From Promicromonospora sp049532985 (GTDB lineage Bacteria > Actinomycetota > Actinomycetes > Actinomycetales > Cellulomonadaceae), in assembly GCF_049532985.1 (NCBI RefSeq), contig NZ_CP186693.1:496001-560000 (forward strand): DNA of 64,000 bases, read 5' to 3'. This document shows positions 32,077 to 39,571 of this stretch, piece after piece. The position numbers and the translations under genes are program-made. The notes below the pieces were generated by a model that saw only the letters and a program-made list of their open reading frames with translations, made no database searches and was not told the origin of the DNA. The number at the start of each line of letters is the position of its first letter. Positions within the stretch are counted from its first letter, which is position 1.

Positions 32077-32988
32077 ATGGCCCTGCCGCTGCTCCTGGTT
32101 CCGTCCGACCCGCTCACCCCGCGCCTCCCCGACCCGCACTTCAGGCGCGAGGCTGACGCCGCAGACGGCGCGGGCCTGGATGTCGCGGTGATCGACCACG
32201 ACGCGATCCTCGCGGGGGACGTCCCGGCCGCGGTGCGCCGGGTCCCGAGGTCCGATGCCCCACGGCCCGCGTGGTACCGCGGCTGGATGCTTCCCGCGGC
32301 GGCGTACGCGTTGCTCGCCGCCGCGCTGGAGACCAAGGGAGTCCGGCTGCTCACCAACCCGGACGCGTACCGGACCGCGCACGAGCTGCCCGGCTGGTAC
32401 GACAGGTTCACGAGCCTCACCCCGGCGACCGTCTGGTCGCCCTGGGGGCCGGGTCGCCTGCCGACGGCGGCCGACGTCCGCCCGCTGGTCGAGGCACTCG
32501 GCGGGGGACCCGGCGTGGTGAAGGACTACGTGAAGTCCCGCAAGCACGAGTGGTACGAGGCGTGCTACATACCGGAGCTCACGGACGTGGCGGGTGCCAC
32601 CCGGGTGGTCGCGCGGATGGTCGAGCTGCAGGAGGACGCGCTCGCCGGAGGGATCGTCGTGCGGGCCTTCGAGCAGTTCGAGGCCGACGCCGGTGGTCGC
32701 AGCCGGGAGGTGCGTGTCTGGTGGGTCGAGGGTGCGGCGGTCCTGACCACGGCGCACCCCGACGCGGTCTCGGCCGATGCGGAACCGGTGCCGGGCGAGG
32801 TGTACGACGCCGTCGGTGCGAGCGTGCAGGCGCTCGGGGCACCGTTCGTGACAACCGACGTCGCGCTCCGCACGGACGGCGCGTGGCGTGTGATCGAGGT
32901 CGGGGACGGGCAGGTCAGCGACCTGCCCGCCGGTCAGGATCTGGCGCCGCTGCTGGGGGCGCTGTCCGCAGTGCGGGTGACGCCGTGA
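32077..32988 (+). CDS. ATP-grasp (DUF4343-like) domain protein
   Basis: The 303-residue protein has ATP-grasp-type elements: GPGVVKDYVKSRKHEWYEACYIP (nucleotide-binding Lys region), GGIVVRAFEQFE, SREVRVWWVEG and the metal-binding end FVTTDVALRTDGAWRVIEVGDGQVSDLP. It likely ligates a carboxylate to an amine, but the substrate is unknown. ATG at 32077 is preferred; an in-frame ATG at 32056 is possible. No peptide-maturation genes adjoin it. Confidence 0.82.
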   Translation: MALPLLLVPSDPLTPRLPDPHFRREADAADGAGLDVAVIDHDAILAGDVPAAVRRVPRSDAPRPAWYRGWMLPAAAYALLAAALETKGVRLLTNPDAYRTAHELPGWYDRFTSLTPATVWSPWGPGRLPTAADVRPLVEALGGGPGVVKDYVKSRKHEWYEACYIPELTDVAGATRVVARMVELQEDALAGGIVVRAFEQFEADAGGRSREVRVWWVEGAAVLTTAHPDAVSADAEPVPGEVYDAVGASVQALGAPFVTTDVALRTDGAWRVIEVGDGQVSDLPAGQDLAPLLGALSAVRVTP

Positions 32989-33000
32989 CCTGGAAACAGC

Positions 33001-33029
33001 AAGGCCCGGAACCGTTGAGGTTCCGGGCC
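33001..33029 (-). terminator. Hairpin terminator of tRNA-Asn
   Basis: AGGCCCGGAACC and GGTTCCGGGCCT form a 12-bp stem with a short GTTGA-type loop, 3-4 bp beyond the 3' end of tRNA-Asn. The minus-strand product ends TTGCTG, so only a short T-tract follows. The stem is the same as that of the tRNA at 42448 except for one compensatory base pair. Confidence 0.8.
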
Positions 33030-33032
33030 TGG

Positions 33033-33108
<76 letters not shown>

Positions 33109-33236
33109 TCGCGTTCGCCCGTCCCGTGCACCGGGTGGGCGACCGGTGAAAACTCTAACAGGTTCCGGCGGGTTGTCCTGACGCATTTGTGGTCGACCGG
33201 GCAGCGTCCTCGATCACACCCGGCTGCTCGCGGCTG

Positions 33237-34223
33237 CTACCGCCCCACCAATCCCAGACCCGCCTCGTTGTAGCGGTCGCCCCGTACCCCGACCCGCGCG
33301 GCCAAGCCGTTCAGGTCGGCCACGTCGTCCGCCGACAGAGCCACCCGGGTCGCGCCCACGTTCTCCTCCACGCGCTCCAGCCGGCGCGTGCCCGGGATCG
33401 GCACGATCCAGGGCTGCTGGGCCAGCAGCCAGGCGAGTGCCACCTGGCCCGGCGTCGCGCCCTGGGCCTCGGCGAGGGCACGCACGTGGTCCACCAGCGC
33501 CTGGTTGGCCGTGCGGTTCGACGCCGTGAACCGCGGGATGGTGGCCCGCATGTCGTCGGCGGTGAACGACGTCGACGCGTCCACCGCCCCGGTCAGGAAC
33601 CCCCGGCCGAGCGGGCTGAACGGGACGAACCCGATGCCGAGCTCCGCGAGCGTCGGCAGCACCTCCGGCTCCGGGTCGCGGGTCCACAGCGAGTACTCGC
33701 TCTGCACGGCCGTGACCGGGTGCACGGCGTGGGCGCGCCGGATGGTGTCCGGGCCCGCCTCCGACAGCCCGAAGTGGCGCACCTTCCCGGCTTCGACCAG
33801 CTCCTTGACCGTGCCGGCCACGTCCTCGACCGGCACGTCCGGGTCCACGCGGTGCTGGTAGAACAGGTCGATCACGTCGGTGCGCAGGCGGCGCAGGGCG
33901 GCGTCCGCGACCTCCCGGATGTGCTCGGGCCGGCTGTCCAGGCCCACCGAGGTGCCGCCCTCGATGCGCCAGCCGAACTTCGTGGCGATCACCACCTGGT
34001 CGCGCACCGGCTCCAGGGCCTCGCCCACCAGCTCCTCGTTGACGTACGGCCCGTAGACCTCCGCGGTGTCCACGAGCGTGACACCCCGTTCGACGGCGCC
34101 GCGCAGCACGCCGATCATCTCCTCGCGCGTGCCGGGGTTGGGGCCGTAGCCCTGCGACATGCCCATGGCGCCGAGCCCCACGGCGGAGACCTCGAGGCCC
34201 TGACCGAGCGTGCGGGTGTGCAT
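33237..34223 (-). CDS. Aldo/keto reductase
   Basis: The 328-residue protein follows the YghZ/IolS-like aldo/keto reductase pattern: LEVSAVGLGAMGMSQGYGP, TLVDTAEVYGPYVNEELVGEAL with the catalytic Asp and Tyr, VIATKFGWR with the Lys, LFYQHRVDPDVPVEDVAGTV with the His, and VPIPGTRRLERVEENVGA for NADPH. It reduces aldehydes or ketones with NADPH. It starts with ATG behind GAAGGAGAT on the minus strand. Confidence 0.93.
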   Translation of the reverse strand: MHTRTLGQGLEVSAVGLGAMGMSQGYGPNPGTREEMIGVLRGAVERGVTLVDTAEVYGPYVNEELVGEALEPVRDQVVIATKFGWRIEGGTSVGLDSRPEHIREVADAALRRLRTDVIDLFYQHRVDPDVPVEDVAGTVKELVEAGKVRHFGLSEAGPDTIRRAHAVHPVTAVQSEYSLWTRDPEPEVLPTLAELGIGFVPFSPLGRGFLTGAVDASTSFTADDMRATIPRFTASNRTANQALVDHVRALAEAQGATPGQVALAWLLAQQPWIVPIPGTRRLERVEENVGATRVALSADDVADLNGLAARVGVRGDRYNEAGLGLVGR

Positions 34224-34385
34224 CGTGAATCTCCTTCGTCGCGGGGGCGTCCCACCCCACGCTAGCGCCGCGGGAGCGCACCAGAGGTGTCCTGCCGGTA
34301 CACGTCACGGCAGGGACTGGCAGGCGCCCGCGTGGCGTTGCACCGTGGGAGCGATCAAGGGCGCCGGGCGCCCGGAGGGAGCACC

Positions 34386-34782
34386 ATGAGCAGCTGGACC
34401 GAGCACGAGCTGGAGCAGGCCGAGGTCAGCGACGAGCTGCACGTCTCGTCCTACCGGCAGGACGGCACCCTGCGCCCGTACGTCACGATCTGGGCCGTGC
34501 GGCTCGGCGACGCCGTGTACGTGCGCTCCGCGTACGGCCCCGGGAACGGCTGGTTCCGGCGGGCCAAGGCGTCGGGTACGGGACGCGTCCGGGTGGGTGA
34601 CGTAGAGCGCGACGTCCGCTTCGAGGTCCCGGCCGACGACGTCCACCCGTCCCTGGACGACGTCTACCGTGCCAAGTGACGACGTCTACCGTGCCAAGTA
34701 CGGCAGGTACGGCAAGCGGATGGTCGACACGGTCGCCGGCCCGGCGTTGACCGGTGCGACCCTGCGGGTGGTGCCGGCCTGA
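34386..34782 (+). pseudogene. DUF2255 family gene broken by a 22-bp tandem duplication
   Basis: From the ATG at 34386 the frame gives a DUF2255 protein (EHELEQAEVSDELHVSSYRQDG, VYVRSAYGPGNGWFRRAKASGTGRVRVG) but stops after 97 residues at VYRAK. The stop is created by an exact 22-bp duplication (34656-34677 = 34678-34699). If one copy is removed the frame continues KYGRYGKRMVDTV to a TGA at 34780-34782, giving 124 residues, the normal family length. The truncated product lacks the conserved C-terminus. DUF2255 function is unknown. Confidence 0.88.
34656..34699 (+). repeat. Exact 22-bp tandem duplication
   Basis: The unit starting GACGACGTCTACC and ending GCCAAGT occurs twice without a mismatch. 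The second copy begins directly after the first, so the junction AAG-TGA makes a premature stop. Perfect identity suggests a very recent slippage event, or an assembly error. Confidence 0.95.
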
Positions 34783-34792
34783 GCCGGGCGGC

Positions 34793-35353
34793 TCAGGCCG
34801 GCAGGCCCGCCGCGTTGCGCACCCGCGCCTCGGCCGCGTCGATCGCGCCCGCCACTTCGGGGTCCGTCAGGTCGACGTCGCCGCCACCGATCACCTGCGA
34901 GAACAGCTCGCCGTCCACCCGGCGCCGGACGGCGACGCGGGCAGAGCCCCCGCCGGGCAGCCGGACCGGTTCGGCGAGCACCACCGACCACTGCACCCGC
35001 TCGCGCAGCACCTGGGGCAGCACGGAGCGGCGGCCGTCGAGCGTCAGCGGCGTCGGCTCGTCGCCGTCGACCCAGTGCACCCGGATGACGTTGGACTCCG
35101 TGTCGTAGGTGGCACGGTCGACGTCGGCCCACTCGCGGTGCACCACGACGGCCGGCGCGCCGCGGGACTCCGCCTCGCCCTGGCCCGCGGGCGTCCCGGG
35201 CGCGGAGATCATCAGCAGCTCGGCGCGCGTGGCGAACGCCCACGCCTCGCCCGAGGAGGTGACCAGGGGCGCCTGGGCCAGCACCGTGTCGGTGCGGTGC
35301 GAGCGCGCGGCGCGCCGGACCGCCGTCGTCGGCCGCGGTGAGAAGAAACCCAT
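34793..35353 (-). CDS. Conserved actinobacterial protein of unknown function
   Basis: The 186-residue product starts MGFFSPRPTTAVRRAARSHRTDTVLAQAPLVTSSGEAWAFATRAELLMI and contains VVVHREWADVDRATYDTESNVIRVHWVDG. It shows no membrane segment or recognised catalytic motif. The pattern, with many short strands and a C-terminal AAEARVRNAAGLPA helix, resembles hypothetical proteins widely kept in actinobacteria. ATG at 35353 is chosen over an upstream start that has no conserved residues. Confidence 0.75.
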   Translation of the reverse strand: MGFFSPRPTTAVRRAARSHRTDTVLAQAPLVTSSGEAWAFATRAELLMISAPGTPAGQGEAESRGAPAVVVHREWADVDRATYDTESNVIRVHWVDGDEPTPLTLDGRRSVLPQVLRERVQWSVVLAEPVRLPGGGSARVAVRRRVDGELFSQVIGGGDVDLTDPEVAGAIDAAEARVRNAAGLPA

Positions 35354-35470
35354 GGCCCCACGGTAGTCGCCGGCACCCGGCATGCAGCCCGACCGGTGTC
35401 GCGCGAGTCACCACAGTTCACCCGCTGACAGGTCGGCGCCTGGCCGTGCGGTGCCGTAGGTTCTGGCCAC

Positions 35471-36595
35471 GTGACCTCGACAGACATCGCGCCGATCGCG
35501 GACCCCTCCGGCCAGCGGACCGGCGGCACGGCGCGTGAGCGGCGCGAGGCGAAGGCCCGCCGCCGTCGCGCCACGCGGACGACGGTCGCGGTCACGGTCG
35601 TGGTGGCCGTCACCCTGGGCGGGGGCGGGCTCGCCTGGTACGCGACGTCGACCACGGAGGACCTCGCCGACCAGAACGCCGCCGCGAAGGCGTTGCTGAC
35701 GGAGTCCGACGGCAAGGTGGCGGAGCAGTCCCCGCGGGACGCGCTCTCGGCGCAGATCGAGGCGACCGAGGTCCTGCTGGACGAGCCGTTCCTCACCCGC
35801 CTCGTCAGGGGGACGTCGGGCCGGCGTGACGCCCTGGCGGCGGCGTCGGACGGGGTGCGTGCCTCGATGGTCGAGCTCGCGCGCGCCCAGGTGGTCCAGG
35901 CCCGGGCGGGTCTGGAGACGGCCGAGGCCCGGGCGCAGAAGTACTACGACGCGAGCGAGGGCCTGGGCGTCGACGCCGGTGTCCGCGCGCAGCTGCGGGG
36001 CGCCCTGGACACGACGGCGAGCGCCGACGAGGCCGCGGACCGCAGCCTGGCCGGCACGGACCTCGCCGCGCTGGAGAAGGCCGCGTACGACCTGAGCGCC
36101 AACCGGTCGGTGGTCACCCTGGCGACGGACACGCTGGCCGAGGCGCAGGACGCGATCACCTGCCCCGAGGTGGACCAGGTCTGGCACCCGGACAGCGGCA
36201 GGGTGCCGGCCGAGGACCTGGCCCCGATCCCGTGGGCGTCTGACCACATGGTCCGGGCCGACGTGCTGGACGGCCTGATCGAGCTGGACGCCGCGTACCG
36301 CGAGGCGTTCGGTGAGCACCTGACCATCAACTCGTCCTACCGGTCGTACGAGGCGCAGGCGTCGCTGTACGACCCCTCGTCGCCGATCGCCGCGGCGCCC
36401 GGCTGCTCGAACCACGGTCTCGGTCTCGCCGTCGACATCGGCGGGGGCGTGGAGACGTTCGACACCGAGCAGTACACGTGGCTCAAGGAGAACGCCCGTG
36501 CGTTCGGCTGGATGCACCCGGCCTTCGCCGAGCCCGACGGCCGCGTGCCCGAGCCGTGGCACTGGGAGTCGGTGCTCGCCCGCGAGGACGCCTGA
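35471..36595 (+). CDS. VanY-family D-alanyl-D-alanine carboxypeptidase (M15B), membrane-anchored
   Basis: The 374-residue protein has a cytoplasmic Arg-rich start, one membrane segment (about residues 38-60), an Ala-rich helical region of about 150 residues, and a C-terminal peptidase domain. The domain has INSSYRSYEAQASLYD, the zinc-binding SNHGLGLAVDIG (His and Asp) and EPWHWES (His). It would trim D-Ala from peptidoglycan stem peptides outside the membrane. No van resistance genes accompany it, so a cell-wall maintenance role is more likely. GTG start. Confidence 0.9.
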   Translation: MTSTDIAPIADPSGQRTGGTARERREAKARRRRATRTTVAVTVVVAVTLGGGGLAWYATSTTEDLADQNAAAKALLTESDGKVAEQSPRDALSAQIEATEVLLDEPFLTRLVRGTSGRRDALAAASDGVRASMVELARAQVVQARAGLETAEARAQKYYDASEGLGVDAGVRAQLRGALDTTASADEAADRSLAGTDLAALEKAAYDLSANRSVVTLATDTLAEAQDAITCPEVDQVWHPDSGRVPAEDLAPIPWASDHMVRADVLDGLIELDAAYREAFGEHLTINSSYRSYEAQASLYDPSSPIAAAPGCSNHGLGLAVDIGGGVETFDTEQYTWLKENARAFGWMHPAFAEPDGRVPEPWHWESVLAREDA

Positions 36596-36636
36596 GGCGA
36601 TTTCACCCTGGATGCCCGAAAGGGTTGCCATCCGAG

Positions 36637-36667
36637 AAACCGGTTACTAGGATCCGGGAAACCGGTT
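36637..36667 (+). promoter_or_regulatory. Two LacI-type operators upstream of the pectate lyase
   Basis: AAACCGGTT occurs at 36637-36645 and 36659-36667, exactly 22 bp apart, about two helical turns. Each contains the AACCGGTT palindrome with the central CG typical of LacI-family operators; the second extends to GGGAAACCGGTTCCCC. Paired sites on the same face of the DNA fit cooperative binding. No LacI gene is in the window. Confidence 0.7.
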
Positions 36668-36726
36668 CCCCGCGCGTACGAACCACGCAATGTCCCGCAT
36701 TCAACGACGAACGTGAGGCACAGACG

Positions 36727-39486
36727 ATGAGACGACCACGACCAGCTCAGATGCTCTCGGCGGCAGCGGCGGTGACCCTGGCGGTCACGACGGGGCTGAT
36801 GGCCCAGGCCCTGCCGGAGGCGGCGGCCGCCACCGGTCCGGCCACGGGGTTCGCCACCCAGAACGGCGGCACCACCGGCGGCGCCGGCGGTCAGACCGTC
36901 CGGGCCACGACCGGCACCGCGATCCACGCGGCGCTGTGCGGCCGCGCCAGCAGCGACACCCCGATCGTCATCGAGGTCGAGGGCACCATCAACCACGGCA
37001 ACACCAGCCAGGTCTCCGGGGACAGCTGCAGCACCGCCGACGACGTCATCGAGCTCAAGCAGATCAGCAACGTGACGATCGTCGGCGTCGGCGGCGGTGC
37101 GGTGTTCGACCAGATCGGCATCCACATCCGCGAGGCCAGCAACATCATCATCCAGAACGTGACCGTGCAGAACGTCAAGAAGTCGGGCTCGCCGACGTCG
37201 AACGGCGGCGACGCGATCGGCATGGAGAGCGGCGTCCGCAACGTGTGGGCCGACCACCTGACCCTGCTGGCCTCGGGCGGCGAGTCGGAGGGCTACGACG
37301 GCCTGTTCGACATGAAGAACGACACGAAGTACGTGACGCTGTCGTACAGCATCCTGCGCAACTCGGAGCGCGGCGGGCTGATCGGGTCCAGCGAGAGCGA
37401 CCTCTCGAACGGCTTCGTCACCTTCCACCACAACCTGTACCAGAACCTCAACTCGCGCACGCCCCTGCTGCGCGGCGGTGTGGCGCACATGTACAACAAC
37501 CACTACGTGGGGCTGGTCGAGTCGGGGATCAACTCGCGGGCCGGCGCCCGCGCGAAGGTGGACAGCAACTACTTCGAGGACTCCAAGGACGTGCTCGGTA
37601 CGTTCTACACCGACCAGGCCGGGTACTGGCAGGTCGCCGGGAACGTCTTCGACAACGTGACGTGGTCGAGCCCGGGGGAGGACAACAACCCCGCGGGACC
37701 CAACCCGACGTCGAACACCTCGGTGAGCATCCCGTACTCGTACCCGCTGGACGCCGCGAGCTGCGTGCCGGGCGTCGTGGCCGAGACAGCGGGCGCGGAC
37801 ACGGGGCTGCGGGTCTCGGACGGGAGCTGCGCGCCGACGGACCCGACCGACCCCACGGACCCGACCGACCCCACGGACCCGACGGATCCGACTGACCCGA
37901 CTGACCCGACTGACCCGACCGACCCCACGGACCCGACGGATCCGACTGACCCGACTGACCCGACAGACCCGCCCACCGGGGCCAACCTGAGCCTCGGCGC
38001 CGGCGCCGACGGTTCCAGCAAGGCGAGCGGCACGAGCTACGGCAACGTGCTCGACGGCGACGCCGGCACCTACTGGTCCCCGGCGAGCGCGACGGGCCGG
38101 ATCTCGGTCAAGTGGGGCAGTGCCACGACGATCTCGTCGGTCAACGTGGTCGAGGCGGCCGGGGCCGCCGGGAACATCGGGTCGTGGCGGCTGGTGAACA
38201 ACGACAACGGCACCGTGCTGGCCACGGGGAGCGGGGCCGGTGTCATCAGCTTCGCGGCCACCTCGCTGAGCAAGGTCAACTTCGAGATCACGTCGTCGTC
38301 GGGCACGCCGCGGGTCGCGGAGCTCGAGACGTACGCGGGCGCCGCGCCCGGTGGGGAGGAACCCGGCGGTGAGGACCCGGGCGAGGAGCCCGGCGAGCAG
38401 CCGAGCGCCGACGCGCTCTTCGTGGCGCCGGGCGGTACCGACGGCGCCTCGGGGACCGAGTCCGACCCGACCACGCTGGCCTCGGCGATCGACCGGATCG
38501 AGCCCGGCGGCACCATCTCCGTGCGCGGCGGTACCTACAACCTGTCGCAGACGCTCGACATCGCGCCGGGCAACAGCGGCACCTCCGGCAACCGCACCAA
38601 GCTGTTCGCCTACCCGGGCGAGACCCCGGTGCTCAACTTCTCGGCGCAGAGCGAGGACCCGGCCAACCGCGGCATCGCGATCGGCGGCGACTGGTGGCAC
38701 CTGCGCGGGCTCGTCGTCGAGCACGCCGGCGACAACGGCATCCTGCTGGGCGGCGACAACAACGTCATCGAGCGGGTCGTGACCCGGTTCAACCACGACT
38801 CCGGCCTGCAGGTCTCCCGGTACACTGCCGGGGCGCCGAGCAGCGAGTGGCCCTCGAACAACCTCGTGGTCTCCACGGAGTCGCACGACAACGCCGACTC
38901 CGACGGGGAGGACGCCGACGGCTTCGCACCCAAGCTCACCGTCGGTACCGGCAACGTGTTCCGGTACACCGTGTCCCACAACAACATCGACGACGGCTGG
39001 GACCTGTACACCAAGGACGACACCGGCCCCATCGGCGCCGTCACCATCGAGGACTCGCTCTCCTACGAGAACGGCACCCTGTCCGACGGCTCGCAGGCCG
39101 GCAACGGCGACCGCAACGGCTACAAGCTCGGCGGCGAGGACATCGCCGTCAACCACGTCGTGCGCCGCAACATCGCCTACGACAACGGCAAGCACGGGTT
39201 CGGATACAACCGGAACCTGGGGTCGCTCACGGTGTCGGACAACCTGAGCATCGGCAGCGCGGAGCGGAACTTCAACTTCGACGGCGGCTCGTCGACGTTC
39301 CGCGACAACACGTCCTGCGACAGCGGGTCGAACGACCGCATCATCGGCACCGACGCCGGTGGCAACCAGTGGTGGTCCGGCTCGAACGGGTCGCGGTGCG
39401 CGCAGTACTCAGGGGCGCTGGACTGGTCCTTCGCGTCCGACGGGAGCCTCGTGGTGACCATCGGGGGTGACGTGGTCGACCTGTAG
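36727..39486 (+). CDS. Secreted dual pectate lyase (PL1 - F5/8C-like module - PL9)
   Basis: The 919-residue protein starts with a signal peptide (to about residue 35). Residues about 40-335 are a PL1 pectate lyase (WADHLTLLAS, YDGLFDMKND for Ca2+, NLNSRTPLLRGG with the catalytic Arg near 243). Then come 15 Thr-Asp-Pro units (371-415), a discoidin/F5-8C-like module (about 419-538), an acidic Gly-Pro-Glu linker, and a PL9 lyase (about 562-919; NADSDGEDADGFAPKLTVG, NNIDDGWDLYTK). Two lyases of different families in one chain should cut pectate in complementary ways. Paired LacI-type operators precede it. Confidence 0.9.
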   Translation: MRRPRPAQMLSAAAAVTLAVTTGLMAQALPEAAAATGPATGFATQNGGTTGGAGGQTVRATTGTAIHAALCGRASSDTPIVIEVEGTINHGNTSQVSGDSCSTADDVIELKQISNVTIVGVGGGAVFDQIGIHIREASNIIIQNVTVQNVKKSGSPTSNGGDAIGMESGVRNVWADHLTLLASGGESEGYDGLFDMKNDTKYVTLSYSILRNSERGGLIGSSESDLSNGFVTFHHNLYQNLNSRTPLLRGGVAHMYNNHYVGLVESGINSRAGARAKVDSNYFEDSKDVLGTFYTDQAGYWQVAGNVFDNVTWSSPGEDNNPAGPNPTSNTSVSIPYSYPLDAASCVPGVVAETAGADTGLRVSDGSCAPTDPTDPTDPTDPTDPTDPTDPTDPTDPTDPTDPTDPTDPTDPTDPPTGANLSLGAGADGSSKASGTSYGNVLDGDAGTYWSPASATGRISVKWGSATTISSVNVVEAAGAAGNIGSWRLVNNDNGTVLATGSGAGVISFAATSLSKVNFEITSSSGTPRVAELETYAGAAPGGEEPGGEDPGEEPGEQPSADALFVAPGGTDGASGTESDPTTLASAIDRIEPGGTISVRGGTYNLSQTLDIAPGNSGTSGNRTKLFAYPGETPVLNFSAQSEDPANRGIAIGGDWWHLRGLVVEHAGDNGILLGGDNNVIERVVTRFNHDSGLQVSRYTAGAPSSEWPSNNLVVSTESHDNADSDGEDADGFAPKLTVGTGNVFRYTVSHNNIDDGWDLYTKDDTGPIGAVTIEDSLSYENGTLSDGSQAGNGDRNGYKLGGEDIAVNHVVRRNIAYDNGKHGFGYNRNLGSLTVSDNLSIGSAERNFNFDGGSSTFRDNTSCDSGSNDRIIGTDAGGNQWWSGSNGSRCAQYSGALDWSFASDGSLVVTIGGDVVDL
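37837..37971 (+). repeat. (Thr-Asp-Pro)15 linker repeat
   Basis: Fifteen consecutive 9-bp units encode TDP and join the PL1 domain to the carbohydrate-binding-like module. Codon variants (ACC/ACG/ACT, CCC/CCG) recur in the same order twice, so the tract appears to have grown by duplication of a block of several units. Confidence 0.95.
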
Positions 39487-39502
39487 GGGCCAGACTGACG
39501 GG

Positions 39503-39534
39503 CCCTGGGGAGTGCGCGTCTGTGCTCCCCGGGG
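39503..39534 (+). terminator. Hairpin terminator after the pectate lyase
   Basis: CCCTGGGGAG (39503-39512) and CTCCCCGGGG (39525-39534) form a 10-bp stem with one G-T pair and a 12-nt loop, 17 bp after the lyase stop. No T-tract directly follows. It separates the lyase from the convergent HNH gene. Confidence 0.7.
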
Positions 39535-39571
39535 ACTCGCCCTGTCCGGGGTCGATTTTAGGCAGCACTCG

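Noticed and set aside
35471..36595. Glycopeptide resistance locus (vanY here, vanZ-like gene at 21918)
   Set aside because: The two genes are 13 kb apart, no vanHAX or vanRS genes are present, and both families are common in susceptible actinobacteria.
37837..37971. CRISPR or non-coding satellite repeat
   Set aside because: The 9-bp units are in frame inside a clear secreted enzyme and encode a Thr-Asp-Pro linker.
36337..39195. 952-codon ORF opposite the pectate lyase
   Set aside because: It is a Val/Arg/Gly-rich antisense shadow without domains, fully overlapping a well-supported secreted enzyme.
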